In this document: positions 1 through 7,224 of the stretch, one piece after another
Numbering within the stretch: the first letter of the stretch is position 1
How the letters are laid out: each line of letters starts with the position of its first letter
Source of the DNA: Kineosporia corallincola
GTDB taxonomy: Bacteria; Actinomycetota; Actinomycetes; Actinomycetales; Kineosporiaceae
Assembly: GCF_018499875.1 (NCBI RefSeq)
Contig: NZ_JAHBAY010000001.1
Span: 744,001 to 808,000, forward strand
DNA: 64,000 bases
Reading direction: 5' to 3'
Translations under genes and position numbers: made by a program
The notes under the pieces: model-generated
Told to the model about the DNA's origin: nothing
Seen by the model: only the letters and a program-made list of their open reading frames with translations
The model's database searches: none

Positions 1-471
1 TCCGCGGCCGAGTCCGTGGCCCCGGCGCTGACCTGGGACTGGAACGTCAACCGGGGCGTCAGCGCCGGTCTGGCCGACCCGACCAAGGCCTACCCGGGCG
101 ACAAGTACGTCGACATCGTCGGCATCGACTCGTACGACATGTGGCCGGGCGCCACCAGCGAGGCCAACTGGGACGAGCAGCTCAACGGCAAGCAGGGCCT
201 GAAGTACTGGGTCAACTTCGCCAAGAGCCATGGCAAGAAGGTCAGCGTGCCGGAATGGGGTGTCTACCCGGGCACCGCTCAGGCCGGGCACAACGGCGGT
301 GACAACGCGTACTACATCGGCAAGATGAAGTCGTTCTTCGAAAGCCTGGGCAGTCAGCTGGCTTACGAGGCGTACTTCAACGAGGACGCCAGTTACTACG
401 CCGGCTCGATCTTCGGGAACGTGCAGAACCCCGAGGCCGCCGCGAAGTACAAGTCGATCTACAGCAAGTAG
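1..471 (+). CDS. C-terminal part of a secreted GH26-like beta-mannanase/glycanase (5' end outside window)
   Basis: The frame is open from base 1, so the gene begins upstream and only its last 156 codons or so are visible. The residues fit the C-terminal half of the TIM-barrel of glycoside hydrolase family 26: a GIDSYDMWPG segment, then VPEWGVYPG, whose Glu sits where GH26 enzymes carry the catalytic nucleophile on strand beta-7, and finally an aromatic-rich YEAYFNEDASYY segment. The family cleaves beta-1,4-mannan or related polysaccharides and is usually secreted, but the signal peptide would lie outside the window. The gene ends cleanly with TAG and is followed by a strong hairpin. The family call rests on motif pattern only, so the substrate is uncertain. 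Confidence 0.75.
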   Translation, partial: SAAESVAPALTWDWNVNRGVSAGLADPTKAYPGDKYVDIVGIDSYDMWPGATSEANWDEQLNGKQGLKYWVNFAKSHGKKVSVPEWGVYPGTAQAGHNGGDNAYYIGKMKSFFESLGSQLAYEAYFNEDASYYAGSIFGNVQNPEAAAKYKSIYSK

Positions 472-486
472 CCGCAGTACTGCTGA

Positions 487-521
487 ACGGCCCTCGGGAG
501 TTTTCTCCCGGGGGCCGTTTT
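487..521 (+). terminator. Rho-independent terminator after the GH26-like gene
   Basis: A 14-bp stem (487-500 with 505-518, one G-T wobble) with a TTTT loop is followed by TTT. It lies 16 nt after the stop codon. The convergent gene at 546-932 ends just beyond, so it may serve both directions. Confidence 0.8.
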
Positions 522-545
522 CACTGCACGGACGACGAAAAACCG

Positions 546-932
546 CTACAGAATCCCGTCTTCGATCTGTTCCACCACCACACACCAGAAGCGGTCTTTG
601 TGGACGGCGTCGGCATCGACCGCGTTCAGCTGTTTCTTCAGCAGCCGAAGGCGTTTGCGGCGCGGAACGGCGGGTTCCTCGTCCTCGGTGGTGGGTTCCC
701 CGGCGTAGAACTCGTCGAACGCCCTCAGAAAGCCGCGGAAGGCGTCCATACCGCTGTTCATCGGACTCGGCGTGCTGGGAGTCGGATCGAGCACGAAAAG
801 CCGCCCCTCGGCGTCCACCCCGATCTCCTGGTAGAACGAGGCGGAACCGATCACGGTGAACTCGCGGCCCGCCATCTCCTGGATCCGGGCCGGCCGGTCG
901 TCGAGTTTGATGCCGAAGCGCAGCTCTTCCAT
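546..932 (-). CDS. Small hypothetical protein, SUKH-like
   Basis: A 128-residue acidic/basic mixed protein. The segment GVDAEGRLFVLDP, followed about 10 residues later by MDAFRGFLRAFDEFY, resembles the central strand and helix of SUKH-superfamily (SMI1/KNR4-like) proteins. Many of these are immunity proteins in toxin systems or orphan housekeeping copies in actinobacteria. No toxin gene is visible next to it. The last 45 residues are rich in Lys/Arg and then hydrophobic. The ATG start is supported by a TACACT -10-like box 6 nt upstream (939-944, minus strand), with no Shine-Dalgarno sequence. The SUKH assignment is a weak resemblance; treat as hypothetical. Confidence 0.6.
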   Translation of the reverse strand: MEELRFGIKLDDRPARIQEMAGREFTVIGSASFYQEIGVDAEGRLFVLDPTPSTPSPMNSGMDAFRGFLRAFDEFYAGEPTTEDEEPAVPRRKRLRLLKKQLNAVDADAVHKDRFWCVVVEQIEDGIL

Positions 933-938
933 GTTCGG

Positions 939-944
939 AGTGTA
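939..944 (-). promoter_or_regulatory. -10 box for leaderless transcription of the SUKH-like gene
   Basis: On the minus strand, TACACT lies 6 nt before the ATG at 932, which places the transcription start at or near the ATG. No clear -35 box was seen. Confidence 0.4.
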
Positions 945-1033
945 TGACCCGCTCCGACCCGGTGATCATGCACTTCCGGGCAGTGCGGTGAGGGTGGCCC
1001 GAAACAGACCTGCCCCGTCCCCGGCCTGCTTGT

Positions 1034-1039
1034 TACTAT
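1034..1039 (+). promoter_or_regulatory. Probable -10 box of the glyA-folD operon
   Basis: TACTAT at 1034-1039 would place the transcription start near 1045, exactly where the riboswitch aptamer begins. The -35 region is not convincing. Confidence 0.5.
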
Positions 1040-1044
1040 GACCT

Positions 1045-1147
1045 CGCCGCGACTGGCGTTCGGGTGGGTCACCACCGGGAAGCGGTGGAGTCGTCGTCAT
1101 CGGGTCGTTCGCCTGGGCCCGGGCGCATTGGGATACCGTCCCGCCCG
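1045..1147 (+). promoter_or_regulatory. ZTP riboswitch (pfl motif) controlling glyA-folD
   Basis: The conserved pfl elements appear in order: GCGACTGGCG (1049-1058), then GGTGGGTCACCACCGGGA (1063-1080) and AGCG, a variable linker, then TCG and CGCCTGGGC (ending at 1118). This matches the two-subdomain aptamer joined by a pseudoknot that binds ZTP/ZMP, the purine-biosynthesis alarmone that accumulates under 10-formyl-THF shortage. Genes typical for this class are glyA, folD and purH, exactly as here. A stem-loop at 1120-1147 (CGGGC with GCCCG, plus an inner GGGA/TCCC) is a candidate expression platform, and the glyA ribosome binding site GGAG follows at 1165-1168. The aptamer is directly visible; the switching mechanism is inferred. 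Confidence 0.92.
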
Positions 1148-1175
1148 ACGACCGCTACCGCTTTGGAGTAACCGC

Positions 1176-2474
1176 ATGACCTCCGATGCCACGTCCACCA
1201 GCCGTGCGATCACCCAGACCTCTCTGGCCGACGCCGACCCCGAACTCGCCGCCGTCCTCGGCCAGGAGCTCGGCCGCCAGCGGGGCACCCTGGAGATGAT
1301 CGCCAGCGAGAACTTCGCCCCCCGCGCCGTGCTGGAGGCGCAGGGCTCGGTGCTCACCAACAAGTACGCCGAGGGTTACCCGGGCAAGCGGTACTACGGC
1401 GGCTGCGAGTACGTCGACATCGCCGAAGAGCTCGCGATCAGCCGGGTCAAGTCGCTGTTCGGCGCCGACTACGCCAACGTGCAGCCGCACTCCGGCGCGC
1501 AGGCCAACGCCGCCGCCATGCACGCGCTGATCCGTCACGGCGACGGCATCCTCGGCCTCGAACTGGCCCACGGCGGTCACCTGACCCACGGCATGAAGAT
1601 CAACTACAGCGGCCGGCTGTACAACGTGGCGGCCTACGGGGTCGACCCGAAGAGCTTCCTGATCGACATGGACGTGGTGCGGGAGAAGGCCCTCGAGCAC
1701 CGGCCCAAGCTGATCATCGCCGGCTGGTCGGCCTACCCGCGTCAGCTCGACTTCGCGGCGTTCCGCAGCATCGCCGACGAGGTCGGCGCCTACCTGATGG
1801 TCGACATGGCGCACTTCGCCGGCCTGGTCGCGGCCGGTCTGCACCCCAGCCCGATCCCGCACGCCCACGTCACCACCAGCACCACGCACAAGACGCTGGC
1901 CGGCCCGCGCGGCGGCATCATCCTGGCCAACGACCAGGAGAACGCCAAGAAGTTCCAGTCCGCGGTGTTCCCGGGCCAGCAGGGCGGCCCGCTGATGCAC
2001 GTCATCGCCGGCAAGGCGGCCGCGTTCAAGATCGCCCACGGCGAGGAGTTCAAGGACCGCCAGGCCCGCACGCTGCGCGGCGCGAAGATCCTGGCCGAGC
2101 GCCTCACCGCCGAAGACGCCACCAAGGCAGGCGTTTCCGTGCTCACCGGCGGCACCGACGTGCACCTGATCCTGGTCGACCTGCGCGAGTCCACGCTCGA
2201 CGGCCAGCAGGCCGAGGACCGGCTGCACGAGATCGGCATCACCGTGAACCGCAACGCCGTGCCGTTCGACCCGCGCCCGCCGATGGTCACCTCCGGTCTG
2301 CGCATCGGCACCCCGGCGCTGGCCACCCGGGGCTTCGGCGACGAGGAGTTCACCGAGGTCGCCGACGTGATCGCCGCCGCCCTCCAGCCGACCTGCGACG
2401 TCGAGGCCCTGCGCAAGCGGGTCGACAAGCTGGCCGCCGACTTCCCGCTGTACGACGGCCTGGAGACCTGGTGA
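1176..2474 (+). CDS. glyA: Serine hydroxymethyltransferase
   Basis: Cytosolic PLP enzyme that converts serine and THF to glycine and 5,10-methylene-THF, the main source of one-carbon units. The protein is 432 aa. Visible signatures are EMIASENF (about 40-47), [13 protein letters not shown] (64-76), PHSGAQAN, and the PLP-lysine context [15 protein letters not shown] with Lys239. The ATG at 1176 is preferred because GGAG lies 7 nt upstream; the frame is open further 5', but that stretch overlaps the ZTP riboswitch. It overlaps folD by GTGA, so the two are translationally coupled and share the riboswitch. Product identity is secure. Confidence 0.98.
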   Translation: MTSDATSTSRAITQTSLADADPELAAVLGQELGRQRGTLEMIASENFAPRAVLEAQGSVLTNKYAEGYPGKRYYGGCEYVDIAEELAISRVKSLFGADYANVQPHSGAQANAAAMHALIRHGDGILGLELAHGGHLTHGMKINYSGRLYNVAAYGVDPKSFLIDMDVVREKALEHRPKLIIAGWSAYPRQLDFAAFRSIADEVGAYLMVDMAHFAGLVAAGLHPSPIPHAHVTTSTTHKTLAGPRGGIILANDQENAKKFQSAVFPGQQGGPLMHVIAGKAAAFKIAHGEEFKDRQARTLRGAKILAERLTAEDATKAGVSVLTGGTDVHLILVDLRESTLDGQQAEDRLHEIGITVNRNAVPFDPRPPMVTSGLRIGTPALATRGFGDEEFTEVADVIAAALQPTCDVEALRKRVDKLAADFPLYDGLETW

Positions 2475-3355
2475 CCGCGCAGCTGCTCGACGGCAAGGCC
2501 GCCGCGGCCGCCATCCGCCTGGAGCTGAAGGAGCGGGTGGCTCTTCTGAGGCAGAAGGGCATCGTTCCCGGCCTCGGCACGGTGCTGGTCGGGGAAGACC
2601 CGGGCAGTGCCAAGTACGTCGCGATGAAGCACGCCGACTGCCTCGAGGTCGGCATCAACAGCATCCGCGAGGACCTGCCCGCCGACGCCACGCAGGAGCA
2701 GGTCGAGGCCGCCGTCACGCGGCTGAACGAAGACCCGGCCTGCACCGGCTACATCGTGCAGCTGCCGCTGCCCAAGGGCCTGGACTCCGACCGGGTGCTG
2801 GAACTGATCGACCCGGCCAAGGACGCCGACGGTCTGCACCCGACCAACCTCGGCCGGCTGGTGCTCAACGTCAACGCCCCGATGACGTCCCCGATCCCGT
2901 GCACCCCGCACGGCATCGTGGACCTGTTGCTGCGCAACGACATCGACCTCAAGGGCAAGGAGGTCTGCGTGGTCGGCCGCGGTGTCACCGTGGGCCGTCC
3001 GCTGGGCCTGCTGCTCACCCGCCGCGAGCTCAACGCCACGGTCACGCTGTGCCACACCGGCACCCGTGACGTGGCCGAGCACGTGCGCCGGGCCGACGTG
3101 GTGGTCGCCGCCGCCGGCGTGGCCAACATGATCACCGCCGAGATGGTCAAGCCTGGCGCGGTCGTGCTGGACGTCGGGGTCAGCCGGGGCGCGCCCGACC
3201 CGGTCACCGGAAAGTCCAAGCTGGCAGGCGATGTCGCGCTCGACGTGCGCGAGGTGGCCGGCTGGGTCGCACCCAACCCCGGTGGGGTGGGCCCGATGAC
3301 CCGGGCGATGCTGCTGGCCAACGTGGTGGAGGCGGCCGAGCGGGCTGCCAACTAG
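2471..3355 (+). CDS. folD: Bifunctional methylene-THF dehydrogenase / methenyl-THF cyclohydrolase
   Basis: A 294-aa cytosolic enzyme that uses the methylene-THF made by GlyA to form 10-formyl-THF for purine and fMet-tRNA synthesis, reducing NADP. Family signatures are [14 protein letters not shown] (catalytic Lys region, about 50-63), [37 protein letters not shown] (Rossmann nucleotide-binding loop; GVTVG where GRSxxVG is commonest), and [14 protein letters not shown] near the C-terminus. The GTG start overlaps the glyA stop (GTGA). The operon is closed by a perfect 14-bp hairpin. Confidence 0.98.
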   Translation: MTAQLLDGKAAAAAIRLELKERVALLRQKGIVPGLGTVLVGEDPGSAKYVAMKHADCLEVGINSIREDLPADATQEQVEAAVTRLNEDPACTGYIVQLPLPKGLDSDRVLELIDPAKDADGLHPTNLGRLVLNVNAPMTSPIPCTPHGIVDLLLRNDIDLKGKEVCVVGRGVTVGRPLGLLLTRRELNATVTLCHTGTRDVAEHVRRADVVVAAAGVANMITAEMVKPGAVVLDVGVSRGAPDPVTGKSKLAGDVALDVREVAGWVAPNPGGVGPMTRAMLLANVVEAAERAAN

Positions 3356-3372
3356 AGACGACGCAAAACCCG

Positions 3373-3404
3373 CACGGCCCCGGCTGATTCCAGCCGGGGC
3401 CGTG
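3373..3404 (+). terminator. Terminator of glyA-folD
   Basis: A perfect 14-bp inverted repeat (3373-3386 with 3391-3404) with an ATTC loop, followed by TTCGGTT. It lies 17 nt after the folD stop. Confidence 0.85.
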
Positions 3405-3414
3405 TTCGGTTCAT

Positions 3415-3449
3415 GGACGACGAGAGCTCGCGGGAGCTCATCGTCGTCC
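3415..3449. terminator. Second hairpin of the GGACGACGA repeat family
   Basis: GGACGACGAGAGCTC (3415-3429) pairs with GAGCTCATCGTCGTCC (3434-3449) with one bulged T and a GCGG loop. It abuts the stop codon of the convergent amidohydrolase at 3450. The right arm is identical over 16 bp to the hairpin at 32270-32308. It probably terminates minus-strand transcription. Confidence 0.7.
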
Positions 3450-4658
3450 TCAATTGACGGACAGCTTGCGCAACGCCAGTTCGCTGTACAGCGCGGCGCC
3501 GTCGGCCAGCACCGAGTCGGCGAAGACGGCGTGCGGCGAGTGGTTGCTCGGCGCCGTCTCCGGGTCCTGCCCCTCCGGGCAGGCGCCGATGAGAACCATG
3601 GCGCCGGGCACTCTTTCGAGCACCCGGGAGAAGTCCTCGGTGCCGGTCAGCGGCCGGGGCAGAGCGAACATGCGCTCGTCGCCGAACAGGCCGCCCGCCG
3701 TCTCGAAGGCGAAATCGGTTGCCTCGGCGTCGTTCAGCGTGACCGGGCACTCCTCCAGGTACTCGATGTCGACCTCCACACCGTGCGCGTCCGCGATGCC
3801 GTTGCACACCTGGTGCACCAGCTCGCGCACCTGACGCCGCACGCTGCGGTCGAAAGTGCGCACGGTGGCCTCGAATCCGGCGGTGTCGGGGATCACCGTG
3901 TGCTTGGTGCCGGCCTTCAGCCGGCCCACCGTGAGCACCGCGGCCTCGAAGGCGTCGATGCGGCGGGTGATCGCGGTCTGGAGAGCGATCACCATCTCGC
4001 AGATCGCCGGTACCGGGTCGTGGGCCAGGTGCGGCGAGGCGGCGTGCCCGCCGTAGCCCCGCGCCGTCACGAAAAGCCCGTCGCTGGCGGCCATCACGGC
4101 CCCCGGGCGACTGGCGATCGTGCCCCGCGGAACCTGGTTGGGCAGCACGTGCAGGGCGTAGGCGGCGTCGGCGGCCCGGCCGGCGGCGCTCAGGATGCCG
4201 CCGTCGATCATCTTGGCGGCGCCGTGGTAGCCCTCCTCGCCGGGCTGGAACATCAGCACCACGTCGCCCGCCAGCTGGTCACGCCGGTCGCTGAGCAGGC
4301 GGGCGGCGCCCACCAGCATGGAGGTGTGCAGGTCGTGGCCGCAGGCGTGCATGGCGCCGTCGACGGTTGACCGGAAGGGCAGGTCCACCTCCTCGTGCAC
4401 CGGCAGGGCGTCCATGTCGGCGCGCAGCAGTACCACCGGGGCGATGTCCGGGTCGGCGGCGGCCTCGCCGCGCAGGACCGCGGTGACCGAGCCGATGTCG
4501 CGACCCGGGGTGATCTCCAGGTCGAGGCCGTCCAGTGCCTCGAGCACCGCCTGCTGGGTGCGTTGCAGCTTGAGCCCGATCTCGGGTCGCCGATGCAGCC
4601 GGTGCCGCAGATCGGCGAGATCGGCACTGATCCCGGCCGCGTCGTCCAGAAGGGTCAT
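3450..4658 (-). CDS. M20 family metallo-amidohydrolase (hippurate hydrolase-like)
   Basis: A 402-aa zinc-dependent peptidase/aminoacylase of the M20D type, cleaving N-acyl amino acids or amidated compounds. Family features are the N-terminal LRHRLHRRPEIGL, RADMDALPV, HACGHDLHTSMLVGAA (metal His/Asp), FQPGEEGYHGAAKMI (catalytic Glu-Glu pair), the dimerization-domain GYGGHAASPHLAHDPV, and the C-terminal GTEDFSRVLERVPGAM. The ATG at 4658 is chosen because the homologous region begins there; the frame is open further upstream but that stretch looks non-coding. The upstream hydrolase gene ends 73 nt away on the same strand, so co-transcription is plausible. A related M20 enzyme lies at 23241-24425. 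The natural substrate is not evident. Confidence 0.9.
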   Translation of the reverse strand: MTLLDDAAGISADLADLRHRLHRRPEIGLKLQRTQQAVLEALDGLDLEITPGRDIGSVTAVLRGEAAADPDIAPVVLLRADMDALPVHEEVDLPFRSTVDGAMHACGHDLHTSMLVGAARLLSDRRDQLAGDVVLMFQPGEEGYHGAAKMIDGGILSAAGRAADAAYALHVLPNQVPRGTIASRPGAVMAASDGLFVTARGYGGHAASPHLAHDPVPAICEMVIALQTAITRRIDAFEAAVLTVGRLKAGTKHTVIPDTAGFEATVRTFDRSVRRQVRELVHQVCNGIADAHGVEVDIEYLEECPVTLNDAEATDFAFETAGGLFGDERMFALPRPLTGTEDFSRVLERVPGAMVLIGACPEGQDPETAPSNHSPHAVFADSVLADGAALYSELALRKLSVN

Positions 4659-4731
4659 GTCAATTGCATACCCTTTCCCGCGCTCACGTGACAGGGGTTT
4701 CAGGCAAAGCCACACGTCTTGTTGGTCCCGA

Positions 4732-5409
4732 TCAGGCCGGAAGGCGCAGCTCCAGCCGCCGAACGGCCCTCGCCACGGCGTCCGGGTCCTCGTGCACGGG
4801 GGTGTGGCCGGTGTCGAGCAGCACCAGCTCGGCGCCGGGGATCCCGGTGGCCAGCTCCTGCGCGTGGGCGACGGTGCGGGCCTGGTCGTGGCGGCCGTGG
4901 ACCACGACGGTGGGGACGGCGACGGTGTGCAGGAGCGGGCGCAGGTCGAGGGCGTGCTGACTGCGGAGCACGTCGTGGGCGCCCCGCGGGTCGGTGGCCA
5001 GGGCCCAGGCCAGCCACTCCGCGCGGGTGCCCGGGTCGAGGGGTTCGTGGAAGGAACGGTCGAGGATGCGGCCGAGCAGCTCCGGTCCCCAGTTCTCGCG
5101 CAGCCCGAGCAGAATCGCCTCGACGTCGCCGTGGTCGCGCATGTGGGCGCCGGTGTCGGCGAGGAGCAGACCGGCCACCAGGCCGGGGTGGCTGAGGGCC
5201 AGCTGAAGGGCCAGGGCGCCGCCGGTGGAGTGGCCGATCACCAGCGTCGGCCCGTCGAGCTGGGCGGCGATGTCGGCGACCAGCGAGGGGATGTCCCACG
5301 GTCCCGGCCGGGTGAGCCACGACCAGGTCCTGAGGTCTACTGATTCGGCGAGGCGATCGAACACCGCGGGTGGGCAGAGGGTGCCGGGCAGGGCGAGGAT
5401 CGGGGTCAC
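4732..5409 (-). CDS. Alpha/beta-fold hydrolase
   Basis: A 225-aa compact serine hydrolase. It shows an oxyanion-hole region ALPGTLCP near the N-terminus, the nucleophile elbow GHSTGG (Ser about residue 60), an acid in VVHGRHDQ, and the catalytic His in DTGHTPVHEDP near the C-terminus, so the triad is complete. The lid domain is short. The GTG start at 5409 is supported by a GATAAT box 6 nt upstream on the minus strand and no Shine-Dalgarno, suggesting a leaderless message. It is followed on the same strand by the M20 amidohydrolase. The substrate is unknown. Confidence 0.88.
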   Translation of the reverse strand: MTPILALPGTLCPPAVFDRLAESVDLRTWSWLTRPGPWDIPSLVADIAAQLDGPTLVIGHSTGGALALQLALSHPGLVAGLLLADTGAHMRDHGDVEAILLGLRENWGPELLGRILDRSFHEPLDPGTRAEWLAWALATDPRGAHDVLRSQHALDLRPLLHTVAVPTVVVHGRHDQARTVAHAQELATGIPGAELVLLDTGHTPVHEDPDAVARAVRRLELRLPA

Positions 5410-5415
5410 GGTCCG

Positions 5416-5421
5416 ATTATC
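5416..5421 (-). promoter_or_regulatory. -10 box GATAAT for the alpha/beta hydrolase
   Basis: GATAAT on the minus strand lies 6 nt before the GTG at 5409. The close spacing suggests a leaderless transcript. Confidence 0.45.
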
Positions 5422-5484
5422 GGTGGGCTGTGTCGGGGGCCGTGCGAGTATGGCTGGCCTGTCGATGGAAGGTGGAGTCGTACC

Positions 5485-6300
5485 GTGCTGAGGGTTGCAA
5501 CGGCCAACGTCAACGGTATCCGGGCGGCTGAGCGGCGGGGGATGCCTGCCTGGCTGGCCTCACGGCAGCCGGACATCCTGTGTCTTCAGGAGGTGCGCGC
5601 GGACGACGCGACGCTCATGAAGATCATGGGTGAGGGCTGGTTCGGGGTGCATGAGGAGGCTTCGTCGGCCAAGGGGCGGGCCGGCGTTGCCGTGCTGTCC
5701 CGGACTGAGCCGGTGGCCGTGCGGTCCGGCCTGGGGTCGTTCCTCGGTGCGGGGCGCTGGGTTGAGGCCGACTTCGCTCTGACCCCTTCTGCCGAGGGGG
5801 AGCCCGCGTTGCTGACGGTGGTGTCGGTCTACATCCACACCGGTGAGGCCGAGACGCCGAAGCAGGACGAGAAGTACCGGTTCCTGAACGAGATCCGGGA
5901 GCGGATGAACAAGCTTGCTGCTGATGGCCGGCATCTGCTGGTGTGCGGGGACTTCAACATCTGCCACCGTGAGGTGGATCTGAAGAACTGGAAGGGCAAT
6001 CTGAAGAAGTCCGGGTTCTTGCCGGCTGAGCGGGCCTGGATGGATTCGTTGTTCGACGAGGACGGGTTTGTCGACGTCCATCGGAAGATGGCGGGGGAGG
6101 GGCCTGGGCCTTACACCTGGTTCTCCTGGCGTGGGAAGGCCTGGGACACCGGGGCGGGATGGAGGATTGATCTTGCCGTCGCGAGCCCTGATCTCGCTGA
6201 TCTGGCGACCTCGGCCGAGGTGGACCTCGCACCCTCGTACGCAGAGCGGTGGAGCGATCATTCTCCGGTAGTAGTGGATCTGGAGCAGCTCGGCTTCTGA
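5485..6300 (+). CDS. xthA: Exodeoxyribonuclease III
   Basis: A 271-aa AP endonuclease/3'-5' exonuclease of the EEP superfamily, acting in base excision repair. Motifs in order: ATANVNGIRAA, LCLQEVRAD (metal-binding Glu36), RAGVAVLSR, the catalytic GDFNICHREVDL, a WRIDLAVAS substrate-loop region, and the C-terminal WSDHSPVV (catalytic Asp-His). The GTG start is preceded by GGTGGAG. Third-position G/C bias is clearly weaker than in most neighbours, especially in the last 100 codons. A diverged copy of its 3' end lies 700 bp downstream (7005-7202). The enzyme identity is secure; acquisition by transfer is an inference. Confidence 0.95.
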   Translation: MLRVATANVNGIRAAERRGMPAWLASRQPDILCLQEVRADDATLMKIMGEGWFGVHEEASSAKGRAGVAVLSRTEPVAVRSGLGSFLGAGRWVEADFALTPSAEGEPALLTVVSVYIHTGEAETPKQDEKYRFLNEIRERMNKLAADGRHLLVCGDFNICHREVDLKNWKGNLKKSGFLPAERAWMDSLFDEDGFVDVHRKMAGEGPGPYTWFSWRGKAWDTGAGWRIDLAVASPDLADLATSAEVDLAPSYAERWSDHSPVVVDLEQLGF

Positions 6301-6393
6301 CATGGCTGCGCTGCTGCATTGCAGCCTTACTGCTTCGCAGCTGGCGAACTAGCCTGGTTCTGGAGAGGGCTGACCAGGGTGGGAGAGGTGGAC

Positions 6394-6690
6394 ATGACGG
6401 ACGCTCTTTTTCATGGATTCATCGCCCTCCAGTCGCGAGGCCTGTTCGCTCTGCCCAGCGATCTTCGGCGGCGGTACGGACTGGACAAGCCCGGCGCCCA
6501 GATAGAGATCACGGAGCGCCCGGACGGTGTCCTGGAGGTGCGCCCGCAGACAGCCGTACCTGCGACCCAGGCTTGGCTCTGGGAAGAGGAGTGGCAGCAG
6601 CGTGAGCGCGAGGCCACGGCTGATCTCCGGGCGGGCCGGTTCACTGATCATGACAGTGCTGATGCGTTCCTGGCCGATCTCGACTCGTGA
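6394..6690 (+). CDS. AbrB/MazE-type antitoxin
   Basis: A 98-aa protein. Residues 8-50 (FIALQSRGLFALPSDLRRRY then GLDKPGAQIEI) form a SpoVT-AbrB swapped-hairpin DNA-binding domain. An acidic C-terminal tail (HDSADAFLADLDS) is of the kind that wraps the cognate toxin. The ATG at 6394 has GGGAGAGG just upstream; longer in-frame starts are unlikely. Its stop overlaps the start of a broken RelE-like toxin frame (GTGA at 6687-6690), the usual antitoxin-toxin coupling. Antitoxins of this kind normally repress their own promoter. Confidence 0.8.
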   Translation: MTDALFHGFIALQSRGLFALPSDLRRRYGLDKPGAQIEITERPDGVLEVRPQTAVPATQAWLWEEEWQQREREATADLRAGRFTDHDSADAFLADLDS

Positions 6691-6880
6691 AGCTCCGAAC
6701 TTTCGACAGCTTCAGGTCTGACACAAGAAGCTGAAGCCCGAGCGCAAGGACGCTTTTCGGAAGATCGTCCTGGACAAAATCGCCCCCGCCTGTGACGGCC
6801 GGGCATTGGCGCAAGCGGCACGCCGGGCCGACGTGTGGCCCGACTCGCTTCGAGTGGCGGCCGGTGCCAGCACGTCGTGA
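6687..6880 (+). pseudogene. Frameshifted RelE-like toxin remnant
   Basis: A GTG that overlaps the antitoxin stop opens a frame reading VKLRTFDSFRSD, which hits a stop after 15 codons. Skipping one lost base near 6720-6724 restores YKKLKPERKDAFRKIVLDKI, then a DVWPDSLRV segment, ending at TGA 6878-6880. This F-x3-YKKL-x3-R pattern is typical of the first helix of RelE/YafQ-like mRNA interferases. The usual final strands and catalytic C-terminus are missing, so the toxin is inactive as it stands. An unexplained 39-codon open stretch (6877-6996) in a third frame follows and was not recognised. Confidence 0.65.
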
Positions 6881-7004
6881 TTCGGTCGAATGTCGCCCTT
6901 CTGATGAAGCATCTTTGTCCACAGTTGAGGTGTACTCGCACTGAACCGAGTGACGCTGTCGAGGGCCTCGGGCGATTGGCCAAAGAGGTTGTCTAACGAC
7001 ACCC

Positions 7005-7202
7005 TTGGACGGCGCGGCGGGTTGGCGCATCGATGACGCCATCGCAGGCCCTGACCTGGCGCCCCTCGCTACAGCTGTTGAGGTGGGTCTGGCCCTCACC
7101 ATTGCCGAGCGCTGGAGCGACCACTCGCCGGTCGTCGTGGAACTGGAGCTCAGGTGGGGGACACACCTCCGAAGGTTACTCATCGTGGTTACACAATACT
7201 AG
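7005..7202 (+). pseudogene. Orphan 3' fragment of a second exonuclease III gene
   Basis: About 48 codons (GWRIDDAIAGPDLAPLAT through ERWSDHSPVVVELEL) align with the last 50 residues of XthA (GWRIDLAVASPDLADLAT, ERWSDHSPVVVDLEQ). The DNA is clearly diverged and has a stronger G/C third-position bias than the intact gene. The fragment lacks the catalytic Glu and GDFN motifs, so it is non-functional. It then runs into about 15 unrelated codons before a stop. It may be the relic of a resident xthA displaced by the intact copy, or cargo brought with the toxin-antitoxin remnant. Confidence 0.75.
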
Positions 7203-7222
7203 GCGTTCGTATAGGGTTGTGT
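7191..7222 (+). promoter_or_regulatory. Possible promoter/operator of the HTH-nucleotidyltransferase pair
   Basis: An inverted repeat ACACAA (7191-7196) / TTGTGT (7217-7222) flanks a TATAGG -10-like box (7210-7215), with TTACAC at 7189-7194 as a poor, closely spaced -35. It sits just before the ATG at 7225 and could be the binding site of the HTH protein itself. Confidence 0.3.
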
Positions 7223-7224
7223 TC

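Noticed and set aside
6250-7150. The xthA end and its downstream copy as attL/attR of an integrated element
   Set aside because: The copies are too diverged (no identical core longer than about 8 bp) and no integrase gene lies between them.
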